This document shows, piece after piece, positions 35,081 to 44,952 of a stretch of DNA of 64,000 nucleotides. The number at the start of each line of letters is the position of its first letter. Position 1 is the first letter of the stretch. The translations under genes and the position numbers were made by a program. The notes beneath the pieces were generated by a model, which worked only from the letters and a program-made list of their open reading frames with translations, was not told the origin of the DNA and made no database searches. The stretch comes from Chromatiaceae bacterium (lineage in GTDB: Bacteria > Pseudomonadota > Gammaproteobacteria > Chromatiales > Chromatiaceae): positions 124,001-188,000 of the forward strand of contig JACKML010000001.1 in the NCBI GenBank assembly GCA_024235415.1, written 5' to 3'.

Positions 35081-35548
35081 TTAATGACGCCAGCGAGCAG
35101 CCAGCGCCAGCGCCATGGCGGCCGCCGGCCCGATCTGGCGCGCCACGCAACCGCTGGGATAGTCGCCCCAGCCGAGCGACTCCGGCTCCACCCCGATCAG
35201 GGCGCGGTGCTCGGGGAAAGTCCCGGAAAGGCGGGAGATATCGAACAGGTCCATCAGGCCGACTTCGTGCACGCTGGCCCGGTTGCCGGTCAGGTAGCGG
35301 TCCATGTCATCGCCCTCCAGGCAGCGCAAGGTGCCCGGCGGTTCGCCAAACCGCGCCGCGTCCACGACAATGAGGTTGTCGTGTTCGGCGATCGGCTCAG
35401 CGAGTGTGAAACTGAGGGTGCCGCCATCAAGGAAGGTGACACCCCGGGTGTCGGCGTAGTGCTCCTCGAGGTAGCGCACCACGTGAACGCCGACCCCCTC
35501 GTCGGTGAGCAGATTGTTGCCGATGCCGAGTATGAGGGTGGTGTGCAT
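35081..35548 (-). CDS. hynD: Hydrogenase maturation protease (HyaD/HupD family)
   Basis: The 155-residue protein begins with the family motif ILGIGNNLLTDEGVGVHVV; the conserved acidic residue in TDEGVG, Asp in VVDAARFG and His in SVHEVGL are the nickel-sensing ligands. It cuts the C-terminal tail from the large subunit after nickel insertion. The matching substrate tail is present in the HynL encoded nearby. It is divergent from hypC with 53 bases between them. The gene symbol follows the Thiocapsa naming. Confidence 0.88.
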   Translation of the reverse strand: MHTTLILGIGNNLLTDEGVGVHVVRYLEEHYADTRGVTFLDGGTLSFTLAEPIAEHDNLIVVDAARFGEPPGTLRCLEGDDMDRYLTGNRASVHEVGLMDLFDISRLSGTFPEHRALIGVEPESLGWGDYPSGCVARQIGPAAAMALALAARWRH

Positions 35549-35601
35549 GGATTCCGGTTGTGCCCTTTCAGGGAGAATTCGAGAGGTTAAAGTAGCAGAT
35601 C

Positions 35602-35841
35602 ATGTGTCTTGGCATCCCGATGCAAATCAAACAGATCGACGGCTTCAATGCGCGCTGCGAGGCCAAGGGCGTGGAGCGCGACGTGAGCCTGTTCATGCTG
35701 CAGCACGAGCCGCTCGAGGAAGGTGACTACGTCATCGTCCATGTCGGCTATGCGATCCAGAAGGTCAGCCCCGAGGAGGCTGCGTCGGCCTGGGAGATCT
35801 ACGACGAGATGCTGGCCCTGGAGAGCAGCGCGGCCACCTGA
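35602..35841 (+). CDS. hypC: Hydrogenase assembly chaperone HypC/HupF
   Basis: The 79-residue protein begins MCLGIPMQI, with the essential N-terminal Cys2 that carries the Fe(CN)2CO group between HypD and the large subunit precursor. The rest follows the family (GDYVIVHVGYAIQKVSPEEA). HypD, E, F, A and B are not in the window and must be elsewhere. It is divergent from the protease gene, and a stray hypC copy near the structural genes is common, for example a hydrogenase-dedicated chaperone. Confidence 0.93.
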   Translation: MCLGIPMQIKQIDGFNARCEAKGVERDVSLFMLQHEPLEEGDYVIVHVGYAIQKVSPEEAASAWEIYDEMLALESSAAT

Positions 35842-35881
35842 CCAGTTCCGTACCGCAACCAGCCGGCACTGGCAGACGGCA

Positions 35882-36736
35882 TCAGTGGTCACCACCGCGC
35901 ATGATCACATCGACAGCCCAGCGCACATCCACCTCGTGGACCCGCATATCTGAAAAAGCGTCCAGCCGCATCAGGCGCAGAATCCGCGCCGCAGCGAACA
36001 GGGTCGCCATGCGCGCCGAATCACCATCGAGCAGATGCGCCAACGCCGCATACAGGCGCGCGAACAGGTGACGATCAGCGGCGGAAAAGAGCAGGATGCT
36101 GGCGGCATCGAATCCTCTGGGCGCCAGCGAGAACATGTCCCAGTCGATGACCTGCCGCCCATCGGACAGGATGTTTCCCCAGTGGAAATCACAGTGCGCC
36201 GAGGTCCACTCGGATGCCGCCGTGGCCCGGTCAGCCCCGAACTCGTCACTGATCCAGCGCGATATTTTTTGCGGCGCATAGAAAACGCTCATCGACGGCG
36301 TCTGCCGGATGACCTCGAGTGTGTGCCGGATCCGCGATATCACCTCATCGCCAACGCCGTCACCTGGCCCATCGAGGAACAACCCCTGACTCATGGGCTC
36401 GCCACCGTAGGGTGTCAACGTAGCCAGCCAGTAGACACCCTCACGCTCGAACGCCTGCAATTCCAGCAGTTCCGGTGCAATATCGCCGGGTATCCCACGA
36501 CCGGCCATGCGGTTGGACATGACGGCGCGTCTGAACTTTGCCTCGTTGGTCGAATTCTTTACCTAACCTTTGACCTTGATGAACAGCGTTTCATCGGAGC
36601 GCGACCTGGCCACAGTGCAATCCGTGTGGCGGCTCGTGAAGCTGTGCACCTTCTGCAGCTGGTGTCTGCGCAGCATCGACGTCACGATATCTTCGTGTCC
36701 GGTTTCCACATAGGGAACGCTGGTTTCTCTGGTCAT
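35882..36736 (-). pseudogene. APH-like phosphotransferase gene with one in-frame TAG
   Basis: Two open segments lie in the same frame. The first (from ATG 36736) codes an N-lobe that ends LFIKVKG, with the strand-3 Lys of kinase-like folds. A TAG at 36565-36563 follows, and after 14 sense codons comes an ATG (36520) beginning the second segment, which holds the catalytic HCDFHWGN loop and VIDWD metal motif. Read through the stop, the product is a normal-sized aminoglycoside phosphotransferase/choline kinase-like protein of about 284 residues. No frameshift is visible. It is either a recent nonsense mutation or a read-through gene. Its substrate is unknown. Confidence 0.75.
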
Positions 36737-36774
36737 CTGCGTATCTTGAAATCCACGTGCCGGCGCCATCCCCT

Positions 36775-38538
36775 TCACGTGCGGTAGGACTTTTCCACTG
36801 TATCGCGGGTCAGGATTCCATAGACGCGATAGATACCCGGGGCCGTCATACGCCGCACCAGCATTGCCTCGGCGCTGCCCTTTTCGAACGCCATCCACGC
36901 CTCCTGCAGATTGGCCTGCAGATCGATCGCCTCGATGTCATAGCGATCCGCCGGAATCGACAGCAGGTCTATGTCATCCACCTGTTCGTCGACACCCGGC
37001 ATCTCGATGAATTTGGCAAGTTCGACGGCCGGCATCAGTACCGATTCTTCCCTTCCCCGGTCAATCAGCAGATAGGCCGGGGCCTTGTCCAGGATCTCTC
37101 TGGCCCGTTTCCGTGAGACCCGCTGATCCACGCGAGAAAAGCTGCGATTCATCACACCGGCCACACCAATCCGTCGCAACGCCTGAAACACCGGGCTGGC
37201 CGCGTAGTCCAGACCGTTGGCCTGCAACATCGTCACGAACAGCGAGTCCTTGCCGAACACCTCCTTGGCGGTAATGCCAGCAACCACCACCGCCAGCATA
37301 CCGGGGAGAATGATCTCGGGGTTGTCGGTCAACTCGAGCATCGCAGTCAGCGCAGCGAGCGGCGCCTGCAGGCTGCCGGACATCATTGCGCCCATACCCA
37401 ACAGTGCAAAGAAACCGACATCGCCTTCGAGGCCGAAAGGCGTCAACGCGGCAAGTTCGGCGACCAGTGCCCCGAGCATCGTACCGATGAACAGTGCCGG
37501 GCCGATCACCCCGCCGGGAACCCCAAGGCCGATGCACAGGGATGTGGCGGTCAGCTTGGCCACCATCAACAGCGCCAGCATCGCGATTGCATAACTGCCA
37601 CGAGTCGCGACCTCGACCGAGTCGTAGCCGATGCCCATGATCTCCGGGATCTGCCAGCCGATGGCGCCAACCAGGAGGCCCGCCAGCGGCATGCGCCACC
37701 AGATGGGTACATCACGGCTGCGGTGTGCCACGACCTTGACGCCCTGGATGAACACCGCCGAAGCCACTCCCGCGGCAATGCCGAGCAGCAACACGACTGA
37801 CAATTCGGGTAATGGGCCCATGTGCATATCCGGCCAGGAGAAGGCAGTCTGGCTGCCCAACACCACGCGTGACAGCGTGGTCGCACTGACGGCGGCGAGT
37901 ATCACCGGAATAAAGCTGGCGACGCTGTACTCCATCATCACAACCTCGAGCGCGAATACCACGCCGGCCAACGGCGTATTGAACGACGCTGCGATACCTG
38001 CGGCCGTTCCGCAGCCGACCAGCGCCCGCACCACGTTGTGCGGAAGCGACAGGTGCTGCCCGAGCAGGCTCCCCGAGGCGGCACCGAGGAAGATGTGCGG
38101 TCCTTCACGACCAACCGAATGGCCGCCGATGATCGCAAGCGCAGCACCGAAGAACTGCAACAGGAAAGCACGCCAGGTGCATTCACCCTGGTGATACGCC
38201 ATGCGTTCCATCACGCGGGCCACGCCCAGCGTGTGCACACCCTTGGCAAACCAGCGGAATATCGCCGCGAGAAGAAAAGCGGCCATTACGGGCAGCGCAA
38301 TTCGCGCCCACCCGGGCAGCGACTCGAAGTTTTCCGCACCGTCCCCCGGCAGAATGCCATCCTGTATGCCTTCGACAAACAGGCGGAACAACACGATAAC
38401 ACCACCGGCGAGAAGACCGGTCAACAGCCCCAACAGGGCCAGCGGCAACAAGGCATCCGGTCGCGCCATGCGAATCCGCGACTCATCAAGCCAGGCCGAA
38501 AACGCCTCGCGGATCCCCTTCAACACCCCTGCACCCAT
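36775..38538 (-). CDS. CLC-family chloride channel/transporter with C-terminal CBS region
   Basis: The 587-residue protein has the CLC core of about 18 helices with the selectivity motif GREGPHI (gating Glu145), GVPGGVIGP and a Tyr-containing later helix. After the core, from about residue 440, comes a cytoplasmic region that reads like a CBS pair. It would move chloride, with or without proton exchange. It lies 38 bases upstream of the broken phosphotransferase gene on the same strand and 78 bases after the glutamate dehydrogenase, so the three may form one transcript. Confidence 0.92.
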   Translation of the reverse strand: MGAGVLKGIREAFSAWLDESRIRMARPDALLPLALLGLLTGLLAGGVIVLFRLFVEGIQDGILPGDGAENFESLPGWARIALPVMAAFLLAAIFRWFAKGVHTLGVARVMERMAYHQGECTWRAFLLQFFGAALAIIGGHSVGREGPHIFLGAASGSLLGQHLSLPHNVVRALVGCGTAAGIAASFNTPLAGVVFALEVVMMEYSVASFIPVILAAVSATTLSRVVLGSQTAFSWPDMHMGPLPELSVVLLLGIAAGVASAVFIQGVKVVAHRSRDVPIWWRMPLAGLLVGAIGWQIPEIMGIGYDSVEVATRGSYAIAMLALLMVAKLTATSLCIGLGVPGGVIGPALFIGTMLGALVAELAALTPFGLEGDVGFFALLGMGAMMSGSLQAPLAALTAMLELTDNPEIILPGMLAVVVAGITAKEVFGKDSLFVTMLQANGLDYAASPVFQALRRIGVAGVMNRSFSRVDQRVSRKRAREILDKAPAYLLIDRGREESVLMPAVELAKFIEMPGVDEQVDDIDLLSIPADRYDIEAIDLQANLQEAWMAFEKGSAEAMLVRRMTAPGIYRVYGILTRDTVEKSYRT

Positions 38539-38616
38539 GACCCCGCTACCTGCTGCGCCTGTATCTGCATTTCAAAAACCATCGGCACCCAATGGCGCAA
38601 TGCAAGGCCCGCCTGT

Positions 38617-41600
38617 TCAAGAAGTCTCCCGCTGCAGCTCGGCAACGGGCGGCAGCAACTCGCCGACACCGGCCACGATCAGCGAGAGTATCGCGAAATC
38701 GAAGACATTGCCGGCCTTGAACTCCGCAATGATCTGTTCGTGGCGGTCCAGCATCGGCCGACTCCGGCGCACCCAATGCTCGAGGATTCCCCGCGGGCTG
38801 CGCTCCTTCTGCCGCGACCGCAGGATCTCGGCGGTGAGGTCACGGCGATGGCGGTTGAGCGCCGCCTGCAGCTTGGTGCGCGCCAGGAGATGCCAATGTG
38901 TCTGCACCGTCAATGCCGCAATCTGGCGTTGGATCCAGTCCAGGTCGAGGTTGTGATTCAGGGCCGAATACACCCAGGCCGTAGACACCGCATCCATGCC
39001 TGTCGAGCGAGCCACTTCAACGATGTCGAGTGCCGCCGACATCGGCACCAGACCGGCAACCGTCTGCGCCAGATCCCGCGGCACACCGCCGCCGGTCAGA
39101 TGGCGGACCCGGCGCTCGAATTCTGCCTTGTCCTGCGCAGCCAACGGCCGAGGCATGGCTTCACTCAATTCTGAAACACCCGCATGGAAACGCGCTTTGA
39201 GGGCCCCCATGTCGAGACAGTCCTTGTAGTTGCGAAGCACCGCGGTCAACGCCTGCTCCAGGAACTCGGCGACGCTGGCGAACATCTCAAGCTGCAACGC
39301 GGCAGGAACCTTGTTGTCCAGCGCCGCAATCTGCCGCCACACGCTATCGGTGTCGAAGATCGCGCTCGCTACCAGATAGCCGCGCGCGATACCGGCAATA
39401 TCCGACCCCACCTCTTCGCGCACACGAAATCCGATCCCCGGACCCACATGGTTGGCGATATCACCGCCGATCAAGGTGGCGATGATCTCGCGGCGCAGAC
39501 GATGCTGGGCGATCTCGGCTGTATATCGCTGGCCGAGCACATCGGGAAAGTACGCGACCAGGCGATCGAGCACGAAGGGATCGTCCGGGATATCCGAAGC
39601 GACGATCGATTCAAAGTAGCTCATCTTGCTGAATGCGAGCAGTACAGCAATTTCGGGTTTGCTCAGGCCCTGCCCCAACGCCAGACGTTCCGTCAGTGCC
39701 TTCTTGTCCGGAAGCCCCTCGAGCCTGCGGTCAAGGCGGCCGCTCTGTTCCAGGAGATCGATGAAGCGCGCCTGTTCGTAAAGGCGCTGCGGCCCTCCGG
39801 TGGCCACCAGGCTTATCGCCAGAGTCTGCGCATAGTTGTCGGCCAGCACCAGCTGTGCCACATCGTCTGTCATCTCGGACAACAGCAGGTTGCGCTGCTT
39901 GGTCGTCAGGTCGCCACCGGCGACCAGCTTGTCGAGCAATATCTTGATGTTGACCTCATGATCCGAACAATCGACACCGGCTGAGTTGTCGATTGCGTCG
40001 GTGTAGATGTGTCCGCCATTGAGGGCAAACTCGACGCGTGCAAGCTGGGTGAACCCGAGATTGCCACCTTCGCCCACGACCCGGCAACGCAGTTCCGCGG
40101 CGTCGACACGAAGCCCGTCATTCGCCTTGTCGCGCGCCTGCTCGTGGGACTCTGTCGATGCCTTCACGTAGGTGCCGATACCACCATTCCATAGAAGATC
40201 CACCGCTGCTGTCAGCATCGCGCGGATCATGTCGTTCGGCGTGACACGATCGGCCTTGAGTCCGAGCATCGCCTTGACCTCGGGACTCACCTCGATCGAT
40301 TTGGCCTCGCGGGCGTATATGCCGCCGCCGGGCGAGATCAGACGCGAGTCATAGTCTGACCACGAAGAGCGCGGCTGACTGAACAGCCTCGCCCGCTCCG
40401 CGAACGAGCCGGCGGCATCCGGCGAAGGATCGAGAAAGATATGCTGATGGTTGAATGCACCGAGAAGACGTATACCCGGTGACAAGAGCATACCGTTGCC
40501 GAACACATCACCGGACATATCACCGATGCCGATGACGGAGAATTCGCTGGACTGGGTATCCACGCCGAGTTCGCGAAAATGCCGCATCACCGATTCCCAG
40601 GCACCGCGCGCGGTGATCCCCATCGCCTTGTGGTCGTACCCGGCAGACCCCCCTGAGGCAAACGCATCGCCGAGCCAGAAGCCGTAGTCGGCGGACACCT
40701 GGTTGGCGATATCGGAGAAGGTTGCGGTTCCCTTGTCAGCCGCAATCACCAAGTAAGGATCGTCCGCGTCATGCCGCACCACACCCGGCGGCGGCACCAC
40801 GGCACTGCCGTTCAGGTTGTCGGTAATGTCGAGCATGCCGCGCAACAGCGTTTTGTAACAGGCGACGCCATTCTCCATCCGCTGTTCGCGACTGTCTGCA
40901 GCGGAGGACTTTCGGACCACGAAACCGCCCTTGGACCCGACCGGCACGATGACGGTGTTCTTGATCATCTGCGCCTTCATCAGGCCAAGCACCTCGGTAC
41001 GGTAGTCCTCCATGCGGTCGGACCACCGCAGCCCACCGCGGGCCACGCGCCCGCCACGCAGATGCACGCCCTCCATCTGGGCGGAAAACACAAAGATCTC
41101 GAACATTGGCCGCGGTAATGGCATACCGTTGACCTGACTGGGGTCGATCTTGAACGACAGATAGCTGCGCGGTGTGCCATCCACCTCCTCACGGTAGAAG
41201 TTGGTGCGCAACGTGGCGCGGATCAGGTTGAGAAAATGGCGCAGGATGCGGTCTTCATCCAGGCTCGACACCGCCTCGAGCAGCGTCTCGAACTCGGCAT
41301 TGCGCCGTTCGACCTCGTCACCGGCAGCGACTTCCCCAGGGCGAAAGCGCAGCTGGAAAAGGCGGTGCAGTACCCGGACCACCTGCGGGTGGCGGTTCAG
41401 CACGCCGATGACATAGGTCTGCGTGTAGGGCACCTTGATCTGGTGCAGATAGCGGCTGTAGGCCCGAAACAGCATGGCCTGCTTCCATGCCAGCTCGGCG
41501 CGCAGCACCAGGCCGTTGAATCCGTCGTTGTCGATCTCCCCATCCCAGGCCTTGACGAAGGTGTCGATGAAGAGCTGCCGGGTCGCCGCCGTGACCTCAC

Positions 41601-43467
41601 CGGCACCAGCGGACCTGCGCGTAGCGAAGTCATGGATCCAGACCTCCCCCGCAGCATGCCGGATCCGGTACGGCCGTTCGCCGAACACATTCAACCCCAT
41701 GTGTTCCAGAACCGGGATGACCTGCGACAGCGATACCGCCTGCCCCGGCGAATAGAGACGCACGTGGATATGCTCGGTCTTCTCGACCATCGGGTGGTAA
41801 AGGTGCACGACCAGGCGCCTGTGCTTACGTGCACGCTCGATGCGTTCGATGTCGCTGACGGCGATACGCGGATGGTAGTCCTCGCGATAGCCGCCGGGAA
41901 AAGCTGCCGCGTATTCGTGCAGATAGCGCGCCGCCATTGCCTCGTCCACCTGGCTGAACAATGCCGCACGCAGGCCGTCCTGCCAGGTGATCGAGGCCTC
42001 CACAACGCGATCCTCGAGTTCCGCGAGGTCGTAAACGGGCTCTGAACCCGCCGGGATGCGCACCACGAAATGAATACGTGCCAGGATGGACTCCGAAAAC
42101 TGCGTCTCGAACACCACATCGGTTCCGCCCAGTACCTCGACCAGGATCGCCTGGATGGCGATGCGTACCTCTCGGCTGTAACGTTCGCGCGGCAGATATA
42201 CAAGGCAGGTGAAGAAACGGCGGAACGGGTCCGGAATGACGAACAGGCGGGTGCGCTGGCGCTCCTGCAGGCCGAGCACCCCCAGCGTGGTTGACAACAG
42301 GTCGTCGACACTGATCTGGAACAAGGTATCGCGTGGGAAATTGTCCAGAATGTTCGCTACAACACGTCCGGAGTGGCTGTTCGGCGATAGCTGGGCACGC
42401 TCGAATACGGCCTCGATCTTCCTGCGCAGCAGTGGGATCTGGCGTGGCGGCATGCTGTACGCCCCGGAAGCGAACAAGCCGATCAGGCAATGCAGCCCGA
42501 CGACCTTACCCTGCTCGTCACGCTGCTTGATCGCCACACAATCCAGGTACGCCGGCCGGTGCACACTCGAGCGGGCATTGGCCTTGGTAATCAGCAGATC
42601 GAAACTGAAGCCCGGCAGATCGACCCCGACGCCGGACACCCAGCTCTCGGCACGTGCCCGCGCCTCCTGACCACCACGCAGGACACCAAGCCCGGAACCC
42701 TCGACGAAGTGCAGGGCAGCACCGTCCACGCCATTCAGCGCAAACTGGCAGGACGCAATAAACAGAAAATGATCGTTGATCATCCAGTTGAGGAAAGCAC
42801 GCGCCTCGGCCGTATCCGGACAGCTGTCGTTTTGCGCACCGTGCGTGCCGAGTTCCTGCTCGATCTTCTCCGCCAGAAGCTTCATCTTCAGCCAGTCCGA
42901 CGTCGCCAGCGACACGTCGCCTATGACACCGACCACCAGCTGCTGCAGGTCTGCCAGGGCCTCGTGCGGCTGGCGCTCGACGTGCAGTTGGATGACGGCT
43001 TCACACGAACTGAGTTCGCCGGCCGACTTGGTATCCTGCAGCGCCTTGAGCGTGCCGTTGCTGTCACGCGAGACACCGAACACCGGATGGATGGTGAGCT
43101 TGATGGCAAGCCCCCGCTGGTTCAGCGCCGCGGAGATCGAATCCACCAGAAACGGCATATCCTGCGCGACCACCTCGACAATCGTGTCGCGGCTGCGCCA
43201 GCCATGCTCTTCCTGGTCCGGGTTGTAAACGCGAACTTTCGCCTCACCCAGGCGCCGCTCGCGCATCAGCCGCCAGTGTGCGACCAGCGCGCCGAGCAGG
43301 TCCTGCGGATCGTGTTCCTCCAGATCTGAAGGAGATATGTGACGATAGTAGGCATCCAGCAACTGTTCGACCTGCGCGGCGTCGAACCTGCCCGCGCCGT
43401 CGGGCGGATTGGCCGCCAGCAGCTTGCCCAGTGTCTGGATCAGGCGATCGCCCTTATCTTTCGACAT
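38617..43467 (-). CDS. gdhB: NAD-specific glutamate dehydrogenase, large (about 180 kDa) class
   Basis: The 1616-residue protein has the full-length layout of the L-180 class. A long N-terminal regulatory region (MPFLVDSISAALNQRGLAIKLTIHPVF) comes first. The catalytic core near residues 800-1150 has GGLRWSDRMEDYRTEVLGL, PVGSKGGFV and the nucleotide-binding segment GIGDMSGDVFGNGML. A helical C-terminal region follows. It converts glutamate and NAD to 2-oxoglutarate, ammonia and NADH, usually in a catabolic role. The gene is intact. Such enzymes are known in Streptomyces, Pseudomonas and related bacteria. The gene symbol follows Pseudomonas usage. Confidence 0.95.
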   Translation of the reverse strand: MSKDKGDRLIQTLGKLLAANPPDGAGRFDAAQVEQLLDAYYRHISPSDLEEHDPQDLLGALVAHWRLMRERRLGEAKVRVYNPDQEEHGWRSRDTIVEVVAQDMPFLVDSISAALNQRGLAIKLTIHPVFGVSRDSNGTLKALQDTKSAGELSSCEAVIQLHVERQPHEALADLQQLVVGVIGDVSLATSDWLKMKLLAEKIEQELGTHGAQNDSCPDTAEARAFLNWMINDHFLFIASCQFALNGVDGAALHFVEGSGLGVLRGGQEARARAESWVSGVGVDLPGFSFDLLITKANARSSVHRPAYLDCVAIKQRDEQGKVVGLHCLIGLFASGAYSMPPRQIPLLRRKIEAVFERAQLSPNSHSGRVVANILDNFPRDTLFQISVDDLLSTTLGVLGLQERQRTRLFVIPDPFRRFFTCLVYLPRERYSREVRIAIQAILVEVLGGTDVVFETQFSESILARIHFVVRIPAGSEPVYDLAELEDRVVEASITWQDGLRAALFSQVDEAMAARYLHEYAAAFPGGYREDYHPRIAVSDIERIERARKHRRLVVHLYHPMVEKTEHIHVRLYSPGQAVSLSQVIPVLEHMGLNVFGERPYRIRHAAGEVWIHDFATRRSAGAGEVTAATRQLFIDTFVKAWDGEIDNDGFNGLVLRAELAWKQAMLFRAYSRYLHQIKVPYTQTYVIGVLNRHPQVVRVLHRLFQLRFRPGEVAAGDEVERRNAEFETLLEAVSSLDEDRILRHFLNLIRATLRTNFYREEVDGTPRSYLSFKIDPSQVNGMPLPRPMFEIFVFSAQMEGVHLRGGRVARGGLRWSDRMEDYRTEVLGLMKAQMIKNTVIVPVGSKGGFVVRKSSAADSREQRMENGVACYKTLLRGMLDITDNLNGSAVVPPPGVVRHDADDPYLVIAADKGTATFSDIANQVSADYGFWLGDAFASGGSAGYDHKAMGITARGAWESVMRHFRELGVDTQSSEFSVIGIGDMSGDVFGNGMLLSPGIRLLGAFNHQHIFLDPSPDAAGSFAERARLFSQPRSSWSDYDSRLISPGGGIYAREAKSIEVSPEVKAMLGLKADRVTPNDMIRAMLTAAVDLLWNGGIGTYVKASTESHEQARDKANDGLRVDAAELRCRVVGEGGNLGFTQLARVEFALNGGHIYTDAIDNSAGVDCSDHEVNIKILLDKLVAGGDLTTKQRNLLLSEMTDDVAQLVLADNYAQTLAISLVATGGPQRLYEQARFIDLLEQSGRLDRRLEGLPDKKALTERLALGQGLSKPEIAVLLAFSKMSYFESIVASDIPDDPFVLDRLVAYFPDVLGQRYTAEIAQHRLRREIIATLIGGDIANHVGPGIGFRVREEVGSDIAGIARGYLVASAIFDTDSVWRQIAALDNKVPAALQLEMFASVAEFLEQALTAVLRNYKDCLDMGALKARFHAGVSELSEAMPRPLAAQDKAEFERRVRHLTGGGVPRDLAQTVAGLVPMSAALDIVEVARSTGMDAVSTAWVYSALNHNLDLDWIQRQIAALTVQTHWHLLARTKLQAALNRHRRDLTAEILRSRQKERSPRGILEHWVRRSRPMLDRHEQIIAEFKAGNVFDFAILSLIVAGVGELLPPVAELQRETS

Positions 43468-43658
43468 GTTTCCCTCGAATGGATGTCACTGCCCTTGCGG
43501 TTTCACGTCGCGCACGCCTCGCATCGCCTCGACACGGTTCGTACTGCACGTGAAGTGCGGCAGCTTTCTCTGGTAAGGGTAGTAAACGGGAGCTCGAACA
43601 GTTCACGATCAGCCGTCACGGTGCCAAATTTTCCGGCACAGCGCCGCCGGCGATCGGC

Positions 43659-44732
43659 TCAATCGCCGAGTACGGTGCGGTTGCGTCCCAGCCGCTTGGC
43701 ACGGTAAAGCGCCTTGTCGCAGCGGCCGATGAATTCCTCGATCGGCTCGCCGATGCGATAGCACGCCACACCGACCGAGACGGTAACCGCACCGAGCGAC
43801 TCCTTGGAGCCACTGCGTCGCAGACGCACCATCTCCAGCGTGCCACGGATGTTTTCCGCCACGGTGAAGGCATTGGTGATGCGAGTGCCGGGCAGGAGAA
43901 TTGCAAACTCCTCGCCGCCATACCGGGCGAGGAAATCGCTGCGGCGGGTCAGTTTGCTGATCTGCTTCGAAAACTCGCTCAGGACCTTGTCGCCAACCAT
44001 ATGACCATGGGCGTCGTTGATACGCTTGAAGTGATCGATATCGAGCAACAGCAGGCAGAAGCCGTCGTCCAGGCCATCGATCTCGGCCATCAGTTCGTTC
44101 AGCCGGCGGTCAAAGGCGCGCCGGTTGTGCAGCCCGGTAAGACTGTCGATCGCCGCCTCTCGCCGTGCGTTCGTCAGTTCCTGCTTGAGCTTGCTCATCT
44201 CCTCCGCGGTCGAGGTCAGTTCGGACTCGAATTGGTGGGAAAAAACGACAAACTGCCTCGTCTCACCGAGGATAGACGCTGCGGCGGCCAGGATCTCGCT
44301 GGGTTTCTGGGTCTCGGCCAGGCGGTCAATCTGCTTGGCCACGGCCTCGTTGGTCAGCGAGGTCTTGCCCGCCACATCCACCAGCGCCCCGATCACCTGG
44401 GCGACCATCGCGACCAGTTCCTTACGGATATCCTCGATCAGGGTCTCGCCGGCCACGCTGAAAAACCGCTGGAACAGCGCGATGGCGTCTTCCTTGTCCA
44501 GCGCACCGTGCTGTTTGAGCAGATCGTCGACCTCCTTGTTGAGGCGAACGTTCTTGCCGGCAATATAGTTGTAGAACAGCGTGTAATAGAGGGGCGCCGG
44601 GGCAACACTGAGTTTGCCGAGCAGCGACAGCGCCTGGCGCAGGTGCTCGGCGGCCTGGTCGGCCGATTCCACGTCGAACATCAACGACGAGGACTTCTCT
44701 TCCACGTGTTTCTCCGCGTTCAAATCACTCAT
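43659..44732 (-). CDS. Diguanylate cyclase (GGDEF domain)
   Basis: The 357-residue protein has an N-terminal helical region of about 190 residues without membrane helices, then a GGDEF domain beginning DSLTGLHNRRAFDRRL. The active site is GGEEF near residue 270, and an RRSD I-site sits exactly five residues before it, so product inhibition is expected. It makes cyclic di-GMP. The N-terminal region resembles the helical sensor of soluble cyclases found in beta- and gammaproteobacteria; its signal is not known. A PilZ receptor gene lies elsewhere in the window. Confidence 0.92.
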   Translation of the reverse strand: MSDLNAEKHVEEKSSSLMFDVESADQAAEHLRQALSLLGKLSVAPAPLYYTLFYNYIAGKNVRLNKEVDDLLKQHGALDKEDAIALFQRFFSVAGETLIEDIRKELVAMVAQVIGALVDVAGKTSLTNEAVAKQIDRLAETQKPSEILAAAASILGETRQFVVFSHQFESELTSTAEEMSKLKQELTNARREAAIDSLTGLHNRRAFDRRLNELMAEIDGLDDGFCLLLLDIDHFKRINDAHGHMVGDKVLSEFSKQISKLTRRSDFLARYGGEEFAILLPGTRITNAFTVAENIRGTLEMVRLRRSGSKESLGAVTVSVGVACYRIGEPIEEFIGRCDKALYRAKRLGRNRTVLGD

Positions 44733-44952
44733 CTAATGACACAACCGTAGCAATTGATACTGTCCGCCCAGACCCCCCGGTTCGCGACAGCGATCGAAAC
44801 CGCGGACTCGGCGTTCCAATAGATAGCGGCAACCGCGAAAAAAAATAAACCCGATCCCTGCCGGCGATAAATTTCTCAATCTGCGCCAGAATCGGGAGGT
44901 ATTGGATACCCAAAGCAGACCTGTGCGTTCGATGACTGAATATTAGCCCCAC

